A stretch of 64,000 bases of DNA from Loxodes magnus (GCA_946699065.1 CAMPDV010000202.1:62001-126000); one strand, 5' to 3'; shown: positions 11,451 through 26,000, counted from the stretch's first letter. Program-made: numbers and translations. Notes: generated by a model from the letters alone, not told the origin.

Positions 11451-14007
11451 ATAAATTTATTTGTATAATATGACAATTTTGCTATTATAACTTAAGGCAA
11501 AAGTTAAACTTTAAACCTTATAGATAGAAATAAAATAAGTTGATATAACAATCTAAACTTATTTTGCTTAGATTGTTTCTTTTTTATAAGCACTTTCTCT
11601 TGATAATGATAATTAGACACATTTTATTAAAATAAAGTTAATTTGGAAAAGGATTTGGTATAAGACAGAAAGTCATTAATTTAGTTAAAATATTGGGATA
11701 TAGTTAAAAAATACCTAGCAAAGGAATATGTCTAAATTCTAAAATTCTAGACAAACTAAATGAGCAATATCAATATTTAGGATGTAATTTCAGCTTATAT
11801 AAAATAGATATAATCAAAGCTACTCTAATATTGATATTCAAATAGATTCTTAAGGAAAAATAGAAAGTTTTAATTTTTATATACTTCAGTTTATATCTAA
11901 AGAAAGAGATTAAAATTAAGAAAATAAGCTATTTAATAAATGTAAAATCCTAAGAAAAATTTAACTATTAAATAAATTAAAATAATAGAAAGTCTTTTAA
12001 ATGTATCTATGGGTTTAGATTTGAACTAGCAAAAGAAAAATATTAAAACGTGCTTATTCATTCCTTAAGATAGTTTAATAGATTGACAGAATCTATTAAT
12101 GATTTTAGTTAAACTATTAATTAAAAAGCTTGGTTAAAAGCGAAAATATCAAAGCAAAATTATTAAAAAAGCAACCAATTTTACAAAATTTAGATTTAAA
12201 GCAAAAAGAAATATAAAGCTTATTATAAAAATTTAACAGCTTTTAGAGATTTGTGAAAAGGAAAAAAGAAAGCATTTTAGTATGATTAAAGTTCTTTAAT
12301 AAATAAGAAAAAATAATTAAAAACGATATTTATATTTGTTTAAGTGTAATATTAGCTACTATTTTTGAGCTTAGCTTAATTATTTGATGGAAAACTAATA
12401 AAATAGATATATTTTAAGTTTATATTTATTCTTTTGTGATATATAACTGAAAACTTTAAGATAATCAATTTCCCTAAAATAACCTAAAATTCTTAATTTA
12501 ACTAAATTCTTTAGTAGAAAAAGTAAATTAAAATATGTAGGGGAAATCTTAGTTTTTGGCTCATATCTAATTTATAACACCCTGTTGGAAGGATATGAGT
12601 TATTTACCAGCGATGCACTTAAGATTGTACATTTTTTTTAATTTAGCAAATTTGAACCAATGAATTTCCAAGTCATTATCTATATTAGAAAGTAAATTAA
12701 AGATCTCTTTAAGTTTTATTAATCTATCGAACCCTCACTTTAATTTAAAAAAACCTAAATTTCATCCTTATAACATTTAGCAAACTTACAATCCTATCTG
12801 TGGCTTTTATTTAAATTTAGCATTTTTTTAATGCTCAATACTCAAATTAAAATTTAGCCTCTTTTCTCAAATTAAAAAGCAAATATTTATAAAAATGCTA
12901 GAGTACCATCTAAAATTTCAAATAAAGAAGTTGTTTTGATTGCTAAGACTAAAGCTAATGTAATTTCGATAATGTTACTTACGAAATATATGCTAATACA
13001 ACACAAAAGCAAGCAAGTAAAAACCCAACTATGTTTCTTATTGAGGTTACAATTTCTTATTAAAGCATAAGTATTAATGAAGTGCTAAATTTGCAATTTA
13101 GTTTGTGCATATTTTATTATCTTTAAAAATTGGAAACCAAAATAGCCAAAATTTATATCGTTAAGCACATAGAAGTAAAAAGGCTTAAGCGATTTTAAAT
13201 TAAGTCTAAAATAAATACCAAAGATATCTAACTTGCTTAAGATATTTAAATACTTAGCAAGCTTAGAATGCTTAAGATATTCAAGATACAACACTTAATT
13301 AAAAATCAAAAAAAGAGTATGCTTATTTAAATAACATTCAACTTAACATTCAGATATGATATTATTTTGAAGAGAAGTTTAAGAAACTATTAGTAATTAT
13401 TAGTAATTATTAGTAATTCATTCTCTAAATCAAAAATTTCGGTAAGTTAATAATAGGAAGATATTGAGGTGAAAAATGAGTAATTATATGTCAACCTACA
13501 AAAATAAAAAATAAGAGAAAATAAGATAAAAGAAGCTTAATCATTCTAAATTTAAACATTTAACCAAAATTAAAAACTTAACTCCTAACCTCAAAATCTT
13601 ACAACTGAAAATGATTTTCTATAGCAAAAATAATAAAAATTAATGAATAGCACAATAAAAGCAAATAAACTATCTAATTTATTTAAAAGAAAGACATAGA
13701 AAGAGCCAGATTTGATTTTATAAAGTTTATAAGAAAAAAAAGAAAATTTAAAATAAAGTGTAAATTTAAAAGATAGAATACTAGAATAATCTAAATTATA
13801 ATAAAAATAGCTTATAAATAATGTTACTAATATAAAACAGAATGTATAAATTAACTATACTTACACTGAATAATTGTTAATTAAACACATTTATTGAAGA
13901 AGATTGTTGATTAAATATTTCAAGACAAAAAAATAATTAGACATATCAAACTTAAACTGAAGATTGTTTCTTTTATTTGGAATTACAGCATTTAAAATAA
14001 TAATTTT
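11451..14007. other. AT-rich stretch, no gene recognised
   Basis: Lys/Asn/Ile-rich readings are possible on the plus strand (about 11640-12300), but their composition is what random AT-rich DNA gives under this code, so I do not call a gene. A short tandem repeat lies inside (see 13387). Confidence 0.4.
13387..13420. repeat. 10-bp tandem repeat, three copies
   Basis: Three consecutive copies of TTAGTAATTA, perfect or nearly so, in a non-coding AT-rich stretch. Confidence 0.8.
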
Positions 14008-15124
14008 TTAGACTAATAAATAGATAAATTGAATTTTAGAGTGCGTAGAACTCTCGATGTTGCGCAGTTTTTTAAATTAATTTTATTTAATGTAAACAAA
14101 AAATTTCTCATTGGAAGTTTCCTCTAGTGCTTCACTTCCTTAGAAATTATGTCTTCTAATGGGGTATGGTTGGAGTGATGCCTTAAGAGAACTATGGCAT
14201 CTTTCATCAACCGTTACTCAGTGCCTCCAGTTCTTTCCTGATTGGCCCCTGCCAAGATATTTGTTCAGTTCGTCACTCCTGAAGTACTTTCTGGTACTCG
14301 AATTAAAGTTAATCTCAATCATAGGATTGTTCCTTCCTATTTAAAATATATATAAAATAATTTTCTAGATAAGAGCACATTTGGCAACTAACCTTAGAAG
14401 TTTCTTATTAGAAAACAAATATAGAACTTGAATTAAGCATGCTTTATAATCTAAAATAAATAACTAAAATCTAAGAATTAATAAATAGCTAAATCTAATA
14501 TTATAAAGCTTATTTGTAATTTTTAATTTAGAATGAGAGAAAACTTTATATTAGGGATCTGATTAATTTAATTACCTGTAAGAGAAGTTATTATTATATA
14601 TTTTTTAAAACCGCCATAGTTGTTCGAAGGTGAACAACAAGGTCTTCTTCATCAGAGGTTGGGGAAGTTAAGTACCCATTATCGACTTTATGTCTTCCTC
14701 TGCTTTGGTTTGACCTCGAGACATAAGATTCTTAGACCTTCGACGTTGGCTTGACTTGGCTTCGTTTATTTTTAATACTGGAACGAAAAAGAATAATATT
14801 GCGAGCTTCATCAGAGGTGGGGAATTTAAGTACCCATAATTGACACATGTCGTCCTCTGCTTTGGTGATGCAATGAGACACAATCCTGCCATGTCCTTGG
14901 AACTCCAGCAAGTATTAAAAATTACGAGTATTCTAAAATTATAACAGTATTGAACATTTTTATCAGTACTGAATAATTATACCAGTATTGAACAAGATTT
15001 ATCAGTATCTGATAATTTTATCAGTAAGAAACATTCTTGTCAGTATGAAACATTTTTTTTAAAGAGCTGCGCACCAATGAGAGTGCTACGTGCTCTATAA
15101 TCAAATTTATTTATTTATTTATAA
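14008..15124. mobile_element. 1.1-kb element with about 60-bp terminal inverted repeats
   Basis: The left end (about 14008-14073) and the right end (about 15056-15124) are inverted copies of one another over about 60 bp, including GCGTAG...ACTCTC...TGCGCAG. This is the layout of a non-autonomous DNA transposon (MITE-like). The interior is much more GC-rich than its surroundings and encodes nothing I recognise. The right half holds two diverged copies of a 65-bp unit (about 14644 and 14805; both contain CTTCATCAGAGG and CCTCTGCTTTGG) and a cluster of short ATCAGTAtTGAACATTTT-like repeats at about 14940-15055. A second copy of the right half only lies at 50970-51500. Superfamily not determined; a TA duplication is possible at the ends. 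Confidence 0.7.
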
Positions 15125-15621
15125 GAATTGAGTATTAAAGCATATTAAGTTTGAAATAAAGATAAAGCATAAAGCAGCAGCTTTTATGAATAACAGATCA
15201 AGGATTAATAAATAACTATCTAATATGAATCTTTAAAACTGAAACCTTTCTAATAGATTCTAAGCTTGCTTAAAGTATTTCTTTATATCTAGACAAGATA
15301 TTTAAATTTAAACTTAATCTAATATTTAGAAGTTTAAGTTAGCAAAAATAAAATTTAATTAAATGAGCAATCTTGCTAATAAAATAAGTTGATTAAAATT
15401 AGTTAAAACTTTAATAATGAAGCAATTATTAAATATAGAATTTATTTTAAATAATTTATAAAAGTATCAGGATTCAAACCAGGATTCTTCACAGTACCAA
15501 AAAAAGTAGGAGTTAAAGACATTCTAGAAATTCAAGGATCAGGAAAAGAGTACCAAAAAGATGACAATCATAATGTATCTCCCATCTCTAGAGAGAAACC
15601 TAGGAAATAGATTAAAATATA

Positions 15622-16320
15622 ATGCGCTATGAAGTCTCGAATTTCACCACTTAGTAATAAATAAGCTAAGATTAGCTGATTAAAGTGGTGATGGACCTCC
15701 AGGAAGAGGTCAAAAAATTGAAGAAAGACAATAAGAAGTTAATGGAAAAACTTTAAATTGCAGAGGAATTATAATCGAAATTCATGACCTAAGAAAGAAG
15801 CCTTAACGCCTTTTGAAATATTTCACAGGAATAGAACAATTAATCTCAAAACTAGCAATAAGAGCAGAAAGAGCTAATCAGCGAGTTAGAAAAAATAGAA
15901 GAAAACCGGTATAAATTGCAGCGTTAAATGGAACGGAAAGATTAAAAGAATGATCCAAAAATAATTGAAGGTGAAAATTACTGAGATTTCAACCTAAACG
16001 ACAAGTAAGAAGATGCTATTATTGTAACTCTTAATGGTATGTGTGGAAAAGGTGCTATGAATTTCTAAATTTCAAGTAAGAATAATGAAAATAATAGAAG
16101 TAGTTGGAAAACAAAAAGAAGATACAATGACAACAAAAATTATTAAGAGAAAGTAGACTATTGTAACAAATTTGGGAAAATTTACAAGAAAAAAGCACCT
16201 ACCAACTAGTTGAAAGAAGAATTAAAGGAAAACATACATGGCAAGAAGAAGAGTTGTAGAACATTTTCAGACTTTTGAACTTAGTCTCTAGAGCAATCTA
16301 GAGGTTGGCGGTAAAGAGGT
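15622..16320 (+). CDS. LINE ORF1 relic (coiled coil, damaged CCHC)
   Basis: Starts at ATG 15622 (MRYEVSNFTTQQQ...) and reads as a coiled-coil protein with QERSLNAFWNISQEQNNQS, where Trp is UGA, and NDPKIIEGEN. Its homologue at 60.9 kb reads QERDLKVFWNISQDQRNQS. The knuckle region (16014 on) lies in another register and reads CYYCNSQWYVWKRC, so the His ligand is lost compared with CYYCNSHAHLWKRC of the homologue. One frame change lies between IIEG and the knuckle here; in the homologue the change lies earlier, so the two copies decayed independently. Confidence 0.65.
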
Positions 16321-17689
16321 TGAAATACCTCCAAGAAGCCAACCATTTATTTGTATTTTATTTTAAATAATTTAAAATAATAGGAGAATATAAGAAAAGA
16401 ATAATAATTAATCAAAAATTAAATCACTATTATTTGAGCAAGCTACAAAATCTTTTTAAATAAGCAAAGCTAGACAAGCTTTAATTTAATTAAGAATTAA
16501 TCTAAATCATTTTCTGAGAATTCAAATTCTCTCAAAAGAAAATAAGACGAAGAAACTAATGGCTTTCCTCCAGTTTAATGTTCAACAGCTAAGTACAAAA
16601 TTACATAAGAGAGTATTAATCTAATAGGCGATTTTAATTTAGATGCGCATAAACTTTAAAATTTCAGCAGATAAGCCTTCTGATGAAGAAGATAATACGA
16701 AATGAATAATTTTAAAGAAATTATATAACAATTATGAAGAAATTGATTTAAGTAACTATAGTTAGTAATTAAAGCGAAAAAAATTAGAATAATATAAAAT
16801 TAATTTATTTACATTTTTTTAATTAAACTATGATAATTATGATTTGCTAAAAAGCTTAACTAGTGTTTTACTTAACTCAAAGTAGTATTACTCCTTCATC
16901 TGATGCAATCTGATTTTGATTCTTGTCATTCTCCCTTTGTATTTTTCACATTACTTTTATTATTTAATCTATTTTTCTTTTTAATTAATAGTTGTTTTTT
17001 GTTATAGAATTTATTAATATTTAGTTATATTCAAGTAATTATTTAATAACTTCTCGCATATTTAAATTAAATTTATTTTTGTTACTATTCTTTCTTTTTC
17101 TATTATATATTTTTCCATTTTCTTTATTTATAATTCTACTTTCTATGCAAATTAATAACTATTTTTGTATCTTACAGACAATTATATATTTGGTGTTAAG
17201 GATACATACCACCACATATATATTTTATTCTTTTTTATTCTTTTGTCTATCTTAAAAATCTCTATTGAAGAAAAATCGTTAAGTTCTGATTTTATATATT
17301 ATTTTGCATACTCTTATATTATTTCTTCTTAAAGTTAAATATTTTATTTGGAAATTAATTTTCATTTTATAATTAGTTTTTTATTATCGTTGCAGTTATA
17401 ATTTCCTCGTTCCTATCTTTTTTATTTCTAGTTTTTTAGATATTATTTTTATGTAATATTGGTTTGATTTTATATATAATCTCCTATGTATATTTTTTAT
17501 TACCTTTTTGATATAAATCTTGTACTTTATATTATAATATTCTTCCAAAAATGAATCAATTGTAATAAATGCGAAGAACTTAGATCCAAAATTTTATGCA
17601 ATTATTAAGTAAATTAATAGTTAAAAAATAAGTACAATTTATAGAATTAATAAACATGCTATAAAAGGTAATTAAATATTTGAATGCAT

Positions 17690-18200
17690 TGTAAGCAATC
17701 AAATTAAATTTAAATATTGGCAGTCTTAATACATGTAGATGCTATTATAACCAAAAATAGGAGCTAGTAGGGATTATCGTAAATAATGATTTAGATATTT
17801 TATTCATATAAGAAACTTAATCTGAAAAAGAATATCAGTTACAGCAATATTTTAAGCAATTCTTTACTCCAGGTAAAGGTAAATGTGCAGTTATTATGTC
17901 ATTCTTTAGATAAATTTTATAAATGGGATAAATTATTCTTGAAAGTCATCTGAATTGCATATAAGCATTTGGAAATAATAATATTATTCTCATTAATATT
18001 TGTATGTCAACAGACATTCATCCTCTGTAAATAGAAAAAGCTACTATACCGAAATAAGTTAAAAACTGATGGAGTACCACTATTATCATATGTGGAACTT
18101 ATTATTCTCACTTAGAATAATATGAGATGATTAAAGAAATAGATGAAAAACAATCTATTTTTCATAAAATTGTTATATTTGAGATAAAAATTAGTTGAAA
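17690..18200 (+). CDS. LINE endonuclease relic
   Basis: Reads KLNLNIGSLNT... then DLDILFIQET, the usual start of an AP-type endonuclease (N-x-S/N-L and D-I-L-x-x-Q-E-T), later AVIMSF and a degenerate ICG-x-Y at the place of GDFN. Gln in FIQET is UAA. It lies downstream of, and in the same orientation as, the ORF1 relic. RT motifs downstream are too worn to place with certainty. Confidence 0.6.
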
Positions 18201-19379
18201 TAAAAAACACATAGAATAAATAAAATAAAAAAGATATTTTATAAGTAATATTTTTTAATTGAAACTTTAATGAATCATTAGTTAAAGCTTTATTGTAAAA
18301 GAAATCACTAGTTTGTCGACTGATTATTTTCTTCTAGAAGCGTAAGTTTAAATAAGTATCTAACGAATTGTAATGAATGTGAAATAATGAACCAAAAAAT
18401 ATATAAAATATAAATAGGTTAAAATTAAATGCTATATTTATGGAGAATGGCACAAGGAAATAAACTCCAAGTTATTATTTTGGATACATGCGCTCTTTGG
18501 ATTGTTTTGCGAGGTGATATGTCCATTTAAAATTCCGGGAAGATGAGGCTTTGATAAGCATAATTTAAATATAATCTTTTACAATATCTGCGTTGGATTG
18601 TAGAATCGATGCCGGTTTGACATTGCCTAAAAATTGGGCAGATAAGATCAACCCTCAAACATTACTTCTTATGAAGACATTATATATTGTACTTAATGAT
18701 TTTTAGAGTCCAAAATGAGCTCTTAATCAAGATAAATTTTTTATTCTATTGTAATATCAATAATTAAAAGATTTGTTTATACTAAAATATTACAAGTAAG
18801 AGTTCTGAGTTACCTATGTTAACTTCTTAACTAAGATAATTTAGAAGACTAGCATAAATTTATAGCAAGATTATCATATAAATGTGCCCATAATTCATCA
18901 GGATTAAATGAAAAAATATAAAAATTTTCTTCTTCCTTATTTAAACAGATGCAGATTAAAATAAATGCTATATCAACTTTGATTGAGCAAATAATCTATA
19001 TAGTAGATTTAACGATTATATACTAGAAATAAAAAGAAGTTATATAAAGGAAATAAAAATATTAAAAAATGTTAAATAGCATAATAAATAATAGAATAAA
19101 ATAATTTAATTTAATGAATCCAATTAATAATTCATTTTAATAAAAAATTATTGTATAAAGATTCTGATTTAAATCAAATATTTCATTTTATTAAAGTTTA
19201 TACCTCTTTTCTCACTTCACACATCGCTTTTCTCTTTTTCTCTTCTTCTTTCTTAATATCGATTCTCAAAATATTTTGTTCTTCTATTTCTTTAATTATC
19301 TTTATGTACTTTTTCCAAATAGTAATTTTTTTACTCTTAAATCTCCTGCGTAAAATTTTTTTCTAGTTCTATTTGCGAT

Positions 19380-20000
19380 TATTATTTAAAAGAAAAATTG
19401 CCTGCTCAAGTATATTGGACTTTAAGTTATTAATTTTTCCAATTTTTCTCTAGAATATATATCGTAAGTACCACTAACAATGTCCTAATAGTAGACACAT
19501 TCTAAGATATCTAACGTGTTTTTTTCTCTACATTTACAGAGCTAACTTTTTATATAATAATGACATAATATAATCATATTTAAAACTATAAAATGAGTTC
19601 GCAAATTAAAGATTGAGATTGTTTCTTTTTTACATTTCTTGCTAAGTTTGATATAATTTGGTTCTGGAAATTTCTAAAGCTCTTAAAGTTTTTCTATGAA
19701 TATATGTGCAGTGGACATATCTCTATAGGGCGATGTTGCTTCTCAACAATATTTGATTCTTATTTATCTTTAATAAAGTTCTAAATAGAAAGTTAGTTGA
19801 TAATCATTATTTTATTATTTATTCCATAAAACTAAAATATCCTTTTTACTCACTAAAACTATATAAATTTTTAGTTCCAATTGCATTCAAAGAGTTTTCT
19901 ATATCAAATTCTGAAAAATAATATCTTCTTTCCGTATTTTAAAGTAGAAACTGGAAAAAGTGATTTGCCATAATTTGTTCAAATAGTAGTGAAATCTTTG
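19380..20000 (-). mobile_element. LINE 3' fragment, minus strand
   Basis: The minus strand reads PEISRTKLYQ...FYSFKYDYIM and then a Cys-rich patch CKCREKNTLDILEC. This parallels PEITYTKYNK...CLCG...C at the C terminus of ORF2 of the 1.1-6.0 kb LINE. It appears to be the 3' end of a related LINE inserted head-to-head or tail-to-tail with the plus-strand relic. Only about 0.6 kb is recognisable. Confidence 0.45.
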
Positions 20001-23000
20001 TAACTTGATTTATTAAAAACAGAGATAAGAAATTATAAAAACCTTTTTTGTCATTGCAAGCATGCTCTTGTTTATAAATGAATTAAATTAAGAAAGAACT
20101 AGATAAGCAAACAAAGTTCTTAATATATGAAATAAATAAAAATTTAGCTTCAGCAAATAGTGAATGAGAAAGTTTAAATCAGACTGATAAAATAATTTGT
20201 TCAATAAACATAAAATCTAGAAACTAAGCAAATATAAGAAATAAATGATAAAGTTTATAAAAGTGTAAAGATATCCTTGAATAGATTAAAATTAAAATTA
20301 TCATCATTAATACCAAAAACTATTTGATATAATGCATCATTTACCAAACTAACAAGCTACTGGATTTGATTTATATCTAATGAATTATTAAAGATGCTAA
20401 TCATGAACTACGAAACACGATAACTAAATTTTTTTATTTTTAATACTAATAAAATATTTCCATAAGAATGAACAAAAATAAAGCTACAGCGTTGTATAAA
20501 AAAGATCCAACGTTAGAATGATGAATTATGGTTATAGCTTCAAAAAGCAAAATTTAAAAGATACTTGATAAAATAATAATAAATAAATATATTGGAAGCT
20601 ATTAGAAAAAATCTACTTAATCAAAGTTAAAAAGATTTAAAATTCCTAAAGAACTGATAAATAACTTATAACAGTAATACAAAGAAATCTAGTTATTTCT
20701 TATAATTGTAGTAACTCCTTAAAATTAATAAATAAGCTATCTATTCAAATAGTTAAAATTCTTTATAAGTTTACTAAGAAAAAGTTGATATTCATTCTAT
20801 TTTCTTACCTAATTTCCTTTATAGCAGTTTAAACTTGAAAATAAATAGTTGGAGAGAAAGGATCTTAAAGTATTATGTTTAAGGCTAAACTTTATCTAAA
20901 ATCTTAAGGTATAGAAGTAAAATTTATCCTATTATCTTCATTAATTTTACCTTCATTTTGTCCTCTTTTAATATAAGTGACTTTTAGATTACTTAATAAA
21001 GGTAGTGCAAGGTAATGAAATTAACTTAAGAAGCATAGTTTAATTTATATTGCTTTAGTAAATTAATAAGCTTAGCTTTGTCTTTATCTTAGCATTTAAA
21101 TTAAATAAATAAAACTAGGAAAGCAAACAATAGGATAATTAGAGAACGCCATATGATAGAGCTAATATAAACTATTAAGGATGATATAAAGCTTAATATG
21201 TAGGTAATTATGAGAAAAGGCTATATTAAGATATTTTTCTAAATAGTAAGAACAATAATTTAAAAGAATGGGCTAAATAATAATCTTTCAAGTATAATTA
21301 AGTAATTATAAAAGACAGCTAAAGCTTTTATATTTCTTTAATTAAGATTATAAATAAAATTAATGTAAACAAATGAAATTTGCTTATTGTAGGATTTAAC
21401 TGATTATGAAAATATACCTATTAAGATACTAAGAAATTAAAGAGTGAGCTAGTAACCAAATCTAAGAGTAGAATGTATTTAAAAATAATTCTATAATAAG
21501 CAATCAAATTTGCTTTTTTAATTAAAGCATTAAAAGTATTCACTTCAATATACATCAATTTTTTCCTATCCTTTCGCTTCACTTACAAATCAACATAATT
21601 TTATAAGTTGCATATCAAATAGATATTAATTTATCTCATAAAACTAAAAGTAACTATTAAACCTAGTCAAAAAATTAAATTTAGTGATATTTATCTTGAA
21701 AACCTATTACGTTTGTTAAATCACTAACGCTAGAATAGCTTTTATAAATAAAGATTAGATAGAAAATAATAAAATTAGCTTGTATTTCTAAATATATTTA
21801 GCAAAGGTTGTTTAAATTAATAATTAAGAGAATAATAGAACTAAAGTAAACATTCAAGGAAACTTCTAGGATTATTTTATCACTCTAAAGTAATGAACAT
21901 TCATTCTAGCATAGCTAAATAGAACAAAAATTATAAAAAATTAATAATATTCATAAAAATAGCATTTTTAGAGAATTATTAACTGCTTTAAAAGACCCAC
22001 ATAGGTTCTATGGGGTTGAAGGAAAAATAGATATAACTATCTATGGAAATAAAATAAATTATATTACAACTAATAAAATATTAAATCATGCATGATTAAT
22101 ATATTATAAGCTTAGTAAACAAATAGTTAAAAGATTAAAGCTGTTTATATCAGATGCTAAAGAATGGTTATTATGCAATTACTATATAAGGATATATACT
22201 CTGCAAATGATTTAAATAGATAAAATGATTTTCTATTTAACTAAGAAGGAAGCTATTGTATAGCTTTATTTTAATCTTAAAATTCTTTACTAATTATTTA
22301 AAAAATTAGCTTACTAGTATGCTATATAAGAGAAGATTAAGTCCTCACTGCTGTATTATCGTATAATTTACAACTTATAAAACCTACAATATCTTCAATA
22401 TTACAATAACTATTACTATCTTACAAAAGAAGTGATTTTTATATCCTTCTAATAAAAGACCGAAAACAAATAGTAGACTCTCTGTATAAGCAATCAGAAG
22501 CTGAAAATATAATATCTAATTTGAATAAAAGATGGAATAAAGTATTTTCCATGATTTAATTAACTAAGAATAACCTCTTAGTCATTTAACTATTGTTCAT
22601 TTGTTACAAAGATATAGCTATTCTTAATAATTAAGTGTATTAGCTTTAACTAGAAGAGTCTCTAAACTATACTTAAATTGATATAGTACAATATTAGTTC
22701 ATTGTATATTGTTAACTAATTAGCCTAAGAGCCTATCAGGATAGCTGCTAAAGATACTCAACTAATACTTCTGAATTTTAATAGCTTTTACTTTAAAATA
22801 CATATTTAAACAAGCAAAAGCATCTAGAAAAAGAATTAGAAAAGCAACTTGAGTAGATTAATTGTATTAGAGTAAAAGGATAGCTCTGTAAGATGCTAAG
22901 CATAAATAGAAATTATTAAATTAAGAAACTAAAAAGGAGAGATGCTAGTTAATATATAGTTGACTTGCTTACAAATTTATAAGTAAATGATTTAAAAAAT

Positions 23001-23043
23001 AAACCTATTTAGCATATTTCCTAACTCTATTTTCAATTATAAA
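20001..23043. other. AT-rich spacer, no gene recognised
   Basis: Three kilobases of very AT-rich DNA on the 5' side of pseudokinase-like gene 2. Readings on both strands have the Lys/Asn/Ile/Leu composition expected of random AT-rich DNA. No repeat or RNA gene seen. Confidence 0.4.
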
Positions 23044-26000
23044 ATGTCTTATAACTAAGTTTAATCCTATAAAGTGCTTAATTAAAGTGATTGCAAAGAA
23101 TAGCTAAACTTAGATCAAACACAATAAAATGGTTTCAAAGAGTCAATCAAGGAAGTAAACTATTAGTGAATTTAATTATAAGAGATTTAAAAGGAGCAAT
23201 AAGAGGAAAATAAGGAAATAGATTTTAAAGAAGTTTTCAAATAAATGCAGAGTAATCTTTTTATCCTCATTAAAAGAGACAACTCTAAGATAGATCTTAT
23301 TTCAGTAGAAAATGTTATCTAAAAGTGTTAGGAAATTAAAAAAGATGAAAATCTAAGAAATGAAATTATAGAAAAACTACAAAAAGGAAACCTATTAATT
23401 TGAATTTTATGAGAGATAGTATTACAAAAAGAAGAGATTGATAAAGATGAAGTACTCATAAATAAACTGAAAGAGTTTTATAAAGAAGAAATAAAACTTA
23501 ATTTTGATAAAGAGTTAACAATCTAAGTAGTAAAAGATTAAGATTAGAAATACCTTAAAGAGATTGCTTTACTTTAGAACAACAAAGCTTATTGGATAAG
23601 TGATTATATTTTTCTACTTCTTATTGATAAATCATCTTCTTATCAGACTAGTAGCTCTACGGAAATTCAACTATAAATACCCACTAATTAAATCTTAAAA
23701 GTAACTAAAAACTTTTAGATTTACATAAAAAGAGAGGAAGTAATAGAACAAAAAAACAAAGAAAAGGAATTTTTCCTCAAAAGATGGTAAAAAAGCTACA
23801 TAAAATATAGAAATGAAGCATTAAAATAGCAAAAATAGTATTAGTTTATAAAGCAATTCTTCTAAAGATATAATCTAGAGACTTACTAATAGAACGAGGT
23901 TTAGATTGCTGAACATTGATATGAAACATTCCAAAAAATAAATGAGAAAGAAATTTAAAAGCTATACAATAAGTAACAATAGGGTGGGAATTAAACCAAA
24001 AATTGGTCATATGAAGAAGCTTTAGAGCAAATTTACAAAAAAAAGGTAGAAGAACTAAAATAACTAAAAGCAATTACTCAATATGAAAGGAGCAATCTAA
24101 AGATTGAAGAAAACGAACTTATTTATGATGGAAATTAATCGAAGTTTAAAAAATGTGTTGATTTAAGAAATATATATTTGGATAATTCATAAAGTGGTTA
24201 GTCCTCAGCAAGTAAAAATAGACAAGTACTTCAATAACTTGTTTGCAAAGAACATTCAGAAACTAAAGATCAAAAATTTAAGTTTTATTAATAAATAGTA
24301 AATTAGGTTCAGTCTAAATAAAATGAAGTTTTAACTGTATTAGGTTATTTTGAAGACAAAAAACTCTGTCTAATCACTCAGTACCAGGAAAAAGAGTCTT
24401 TATTTGATTGGATGGGAAAAAATTGGTAGTTGGAAGAAGAAGAAGAGAAAGGATAAATAAAGAAAATAGTGGAAAAATTAGCTGAAGGAATAAATGGAAT
24501 CAACTAATTTAACTAAATAGTCCACGGAAATATAAGTCCTAATAATATTCTTCTTGATTAAAACTTAAATCCTAAGGTTTGCGGATTTTCAACTTCAATT
24601 AATTTTAAAGCTCTGAAAATTGAAAAGAATAATTAATAAGAATTAGTAGAAAGTAAAGATATTTAAGGAGGAGAAGGATTAAACGGATATAGCAAGAAAA
24701 ATACGACAGACTATTATAGGTTATAAGAAATAGACGAAGTTAATTAACTAAAAAAAAAGAATCTAGATTTCTTATTTTTGGTAGATGCTTAAGGATTAAT
24801 TTCATTAGTAATTGAAATTTTAAACTGAGATTTCTTTGTAGGATAGAAGTATAGCAAAATACTTAAAAATATAAAAAAGTAGCAGGAAATCTTCTATTAG
24901 TATAAATAAAGCAGCATCTAAGAAAATAAAAAAGAACTAAAAATATATCAAATAATCAAAGAATACTTTGGAATAAACTTTGAAAATTTAATATATCTTA
25001 TAACCAAAAAATTTCCGATTAAATAAGAGGTATAAATTGCAGAAGAGGAAAAAAATTCAAATTAAAATAGTGAAAAATTAGTTTAAATCAATACTTCTCC
25101 GTAATCTGAAAAATTAGATTTTTTGTAGAGTTCTTAAGAGAATGAGATTAATTCTAAATCTGGTGATTTATCTGAGTAAGAAGCAAATTCTAAAGGGAGT
25201 TAAGATTTCCTTTCAAATGATTAATCATCGAATAAAGATGAAAATGAAAGCTTAGTTCACGAAAGCAACAATTTTTGCGAAGATAATGATTCAAAAGAAA
25301 ATTTTGAGGAAGAAAAATAATCTTAGATAGATTAGTTATACAGTCAGAATTCACAATAGCACCAAGAATATTAAAATTCTTAGGAAGATTAAAGACTGGA
25401 ATTTGATTAGTATAAAGAAGAAGAAATAGAAGATTCGCCGAAAAATTATGAGATAGAATGCTTTATAAAAGAAAATTTGATATTTCTAGGTCTAAGAAAC
25501 TATAAAATTAAAATTTTTCTTTAAAAGCTTCAACTATGGAGTATTTTCATGTTCTTGTTCGTTTCATACTTTTTCATGTATGCTTTTATAACACCATAAA
25601 TTAAAGTTTCAGAATCAATAGCATGAAAAATACTAAATCAAACGAGTAATTAGAAAGACGAAATCTTAACTTCCTTAATTCTATTCTAAAATTTAGAATT
25701 TTCAAGTATTCTAGAAGTTTAGGTAGATAGAGTATGGAAGACCTAGCAATAGAAAGAGAAAAGTCCTTAGTGACTCAAATTATTCAACTAAAAGATATAA
25801 GAGTATTAGAAAATAGTATAAAGCAATCCAAATATGAAGCTAAAAGAAAAGAATTTCAAAAATATAAAAATAGATAAGCTAGATAATATCTTTAATGAGC
25901 AAGATGAATAAATCTAAATCAAAAATATGTTGACTAATTATTATCTTAAATGGAAATAAATAACTAAACTTAATATTACATTTCCTGGTTAGGCTGAAAA

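Larger units (their letters stand above)
15470..19140 (+). mobile_element. Decayed LINE copy, plus strand
   Basis: An ORF1 relic (15622-16320) is followed, after about 1.3 kb without recognisable content, by an endonuclease segment (17690-18200) and then a GC-richer stretch (18440-18660) and an RT-like patch near 18770-18900 (DNLEDQHKFIARLSYK, resembling the motif before the RT active site). Order and strand fit a degenerate ORF1-ORF2 LINE. The ORF1 has a sister copy at 60.3-61.1 kb. An isolated IGDFNLD-like reading near 16640 may be another endonuclease scrap. Several frame changes; not functional. Confidence 0.6.

Noticed and set aside
11640-12330. Long plus-strand reading FGKGFGIRQKV...
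   Set aside because: Composition is what random AT-rich DNA gives when no codon stops translation; no motif.
14668-14892. Repeated 74-residue frame also found at 51044-51265
   Set aside because: Its conservation comes from the mobile element copies; codon changes between copies include length changes, and no protein family fits.
16600-16690. IGDFNLD reading, like an endonuclease motif
   Set aside because: Too short and isolated between ORF1 and the main endonuclease relic; may be chance, so not listed as its own feature.
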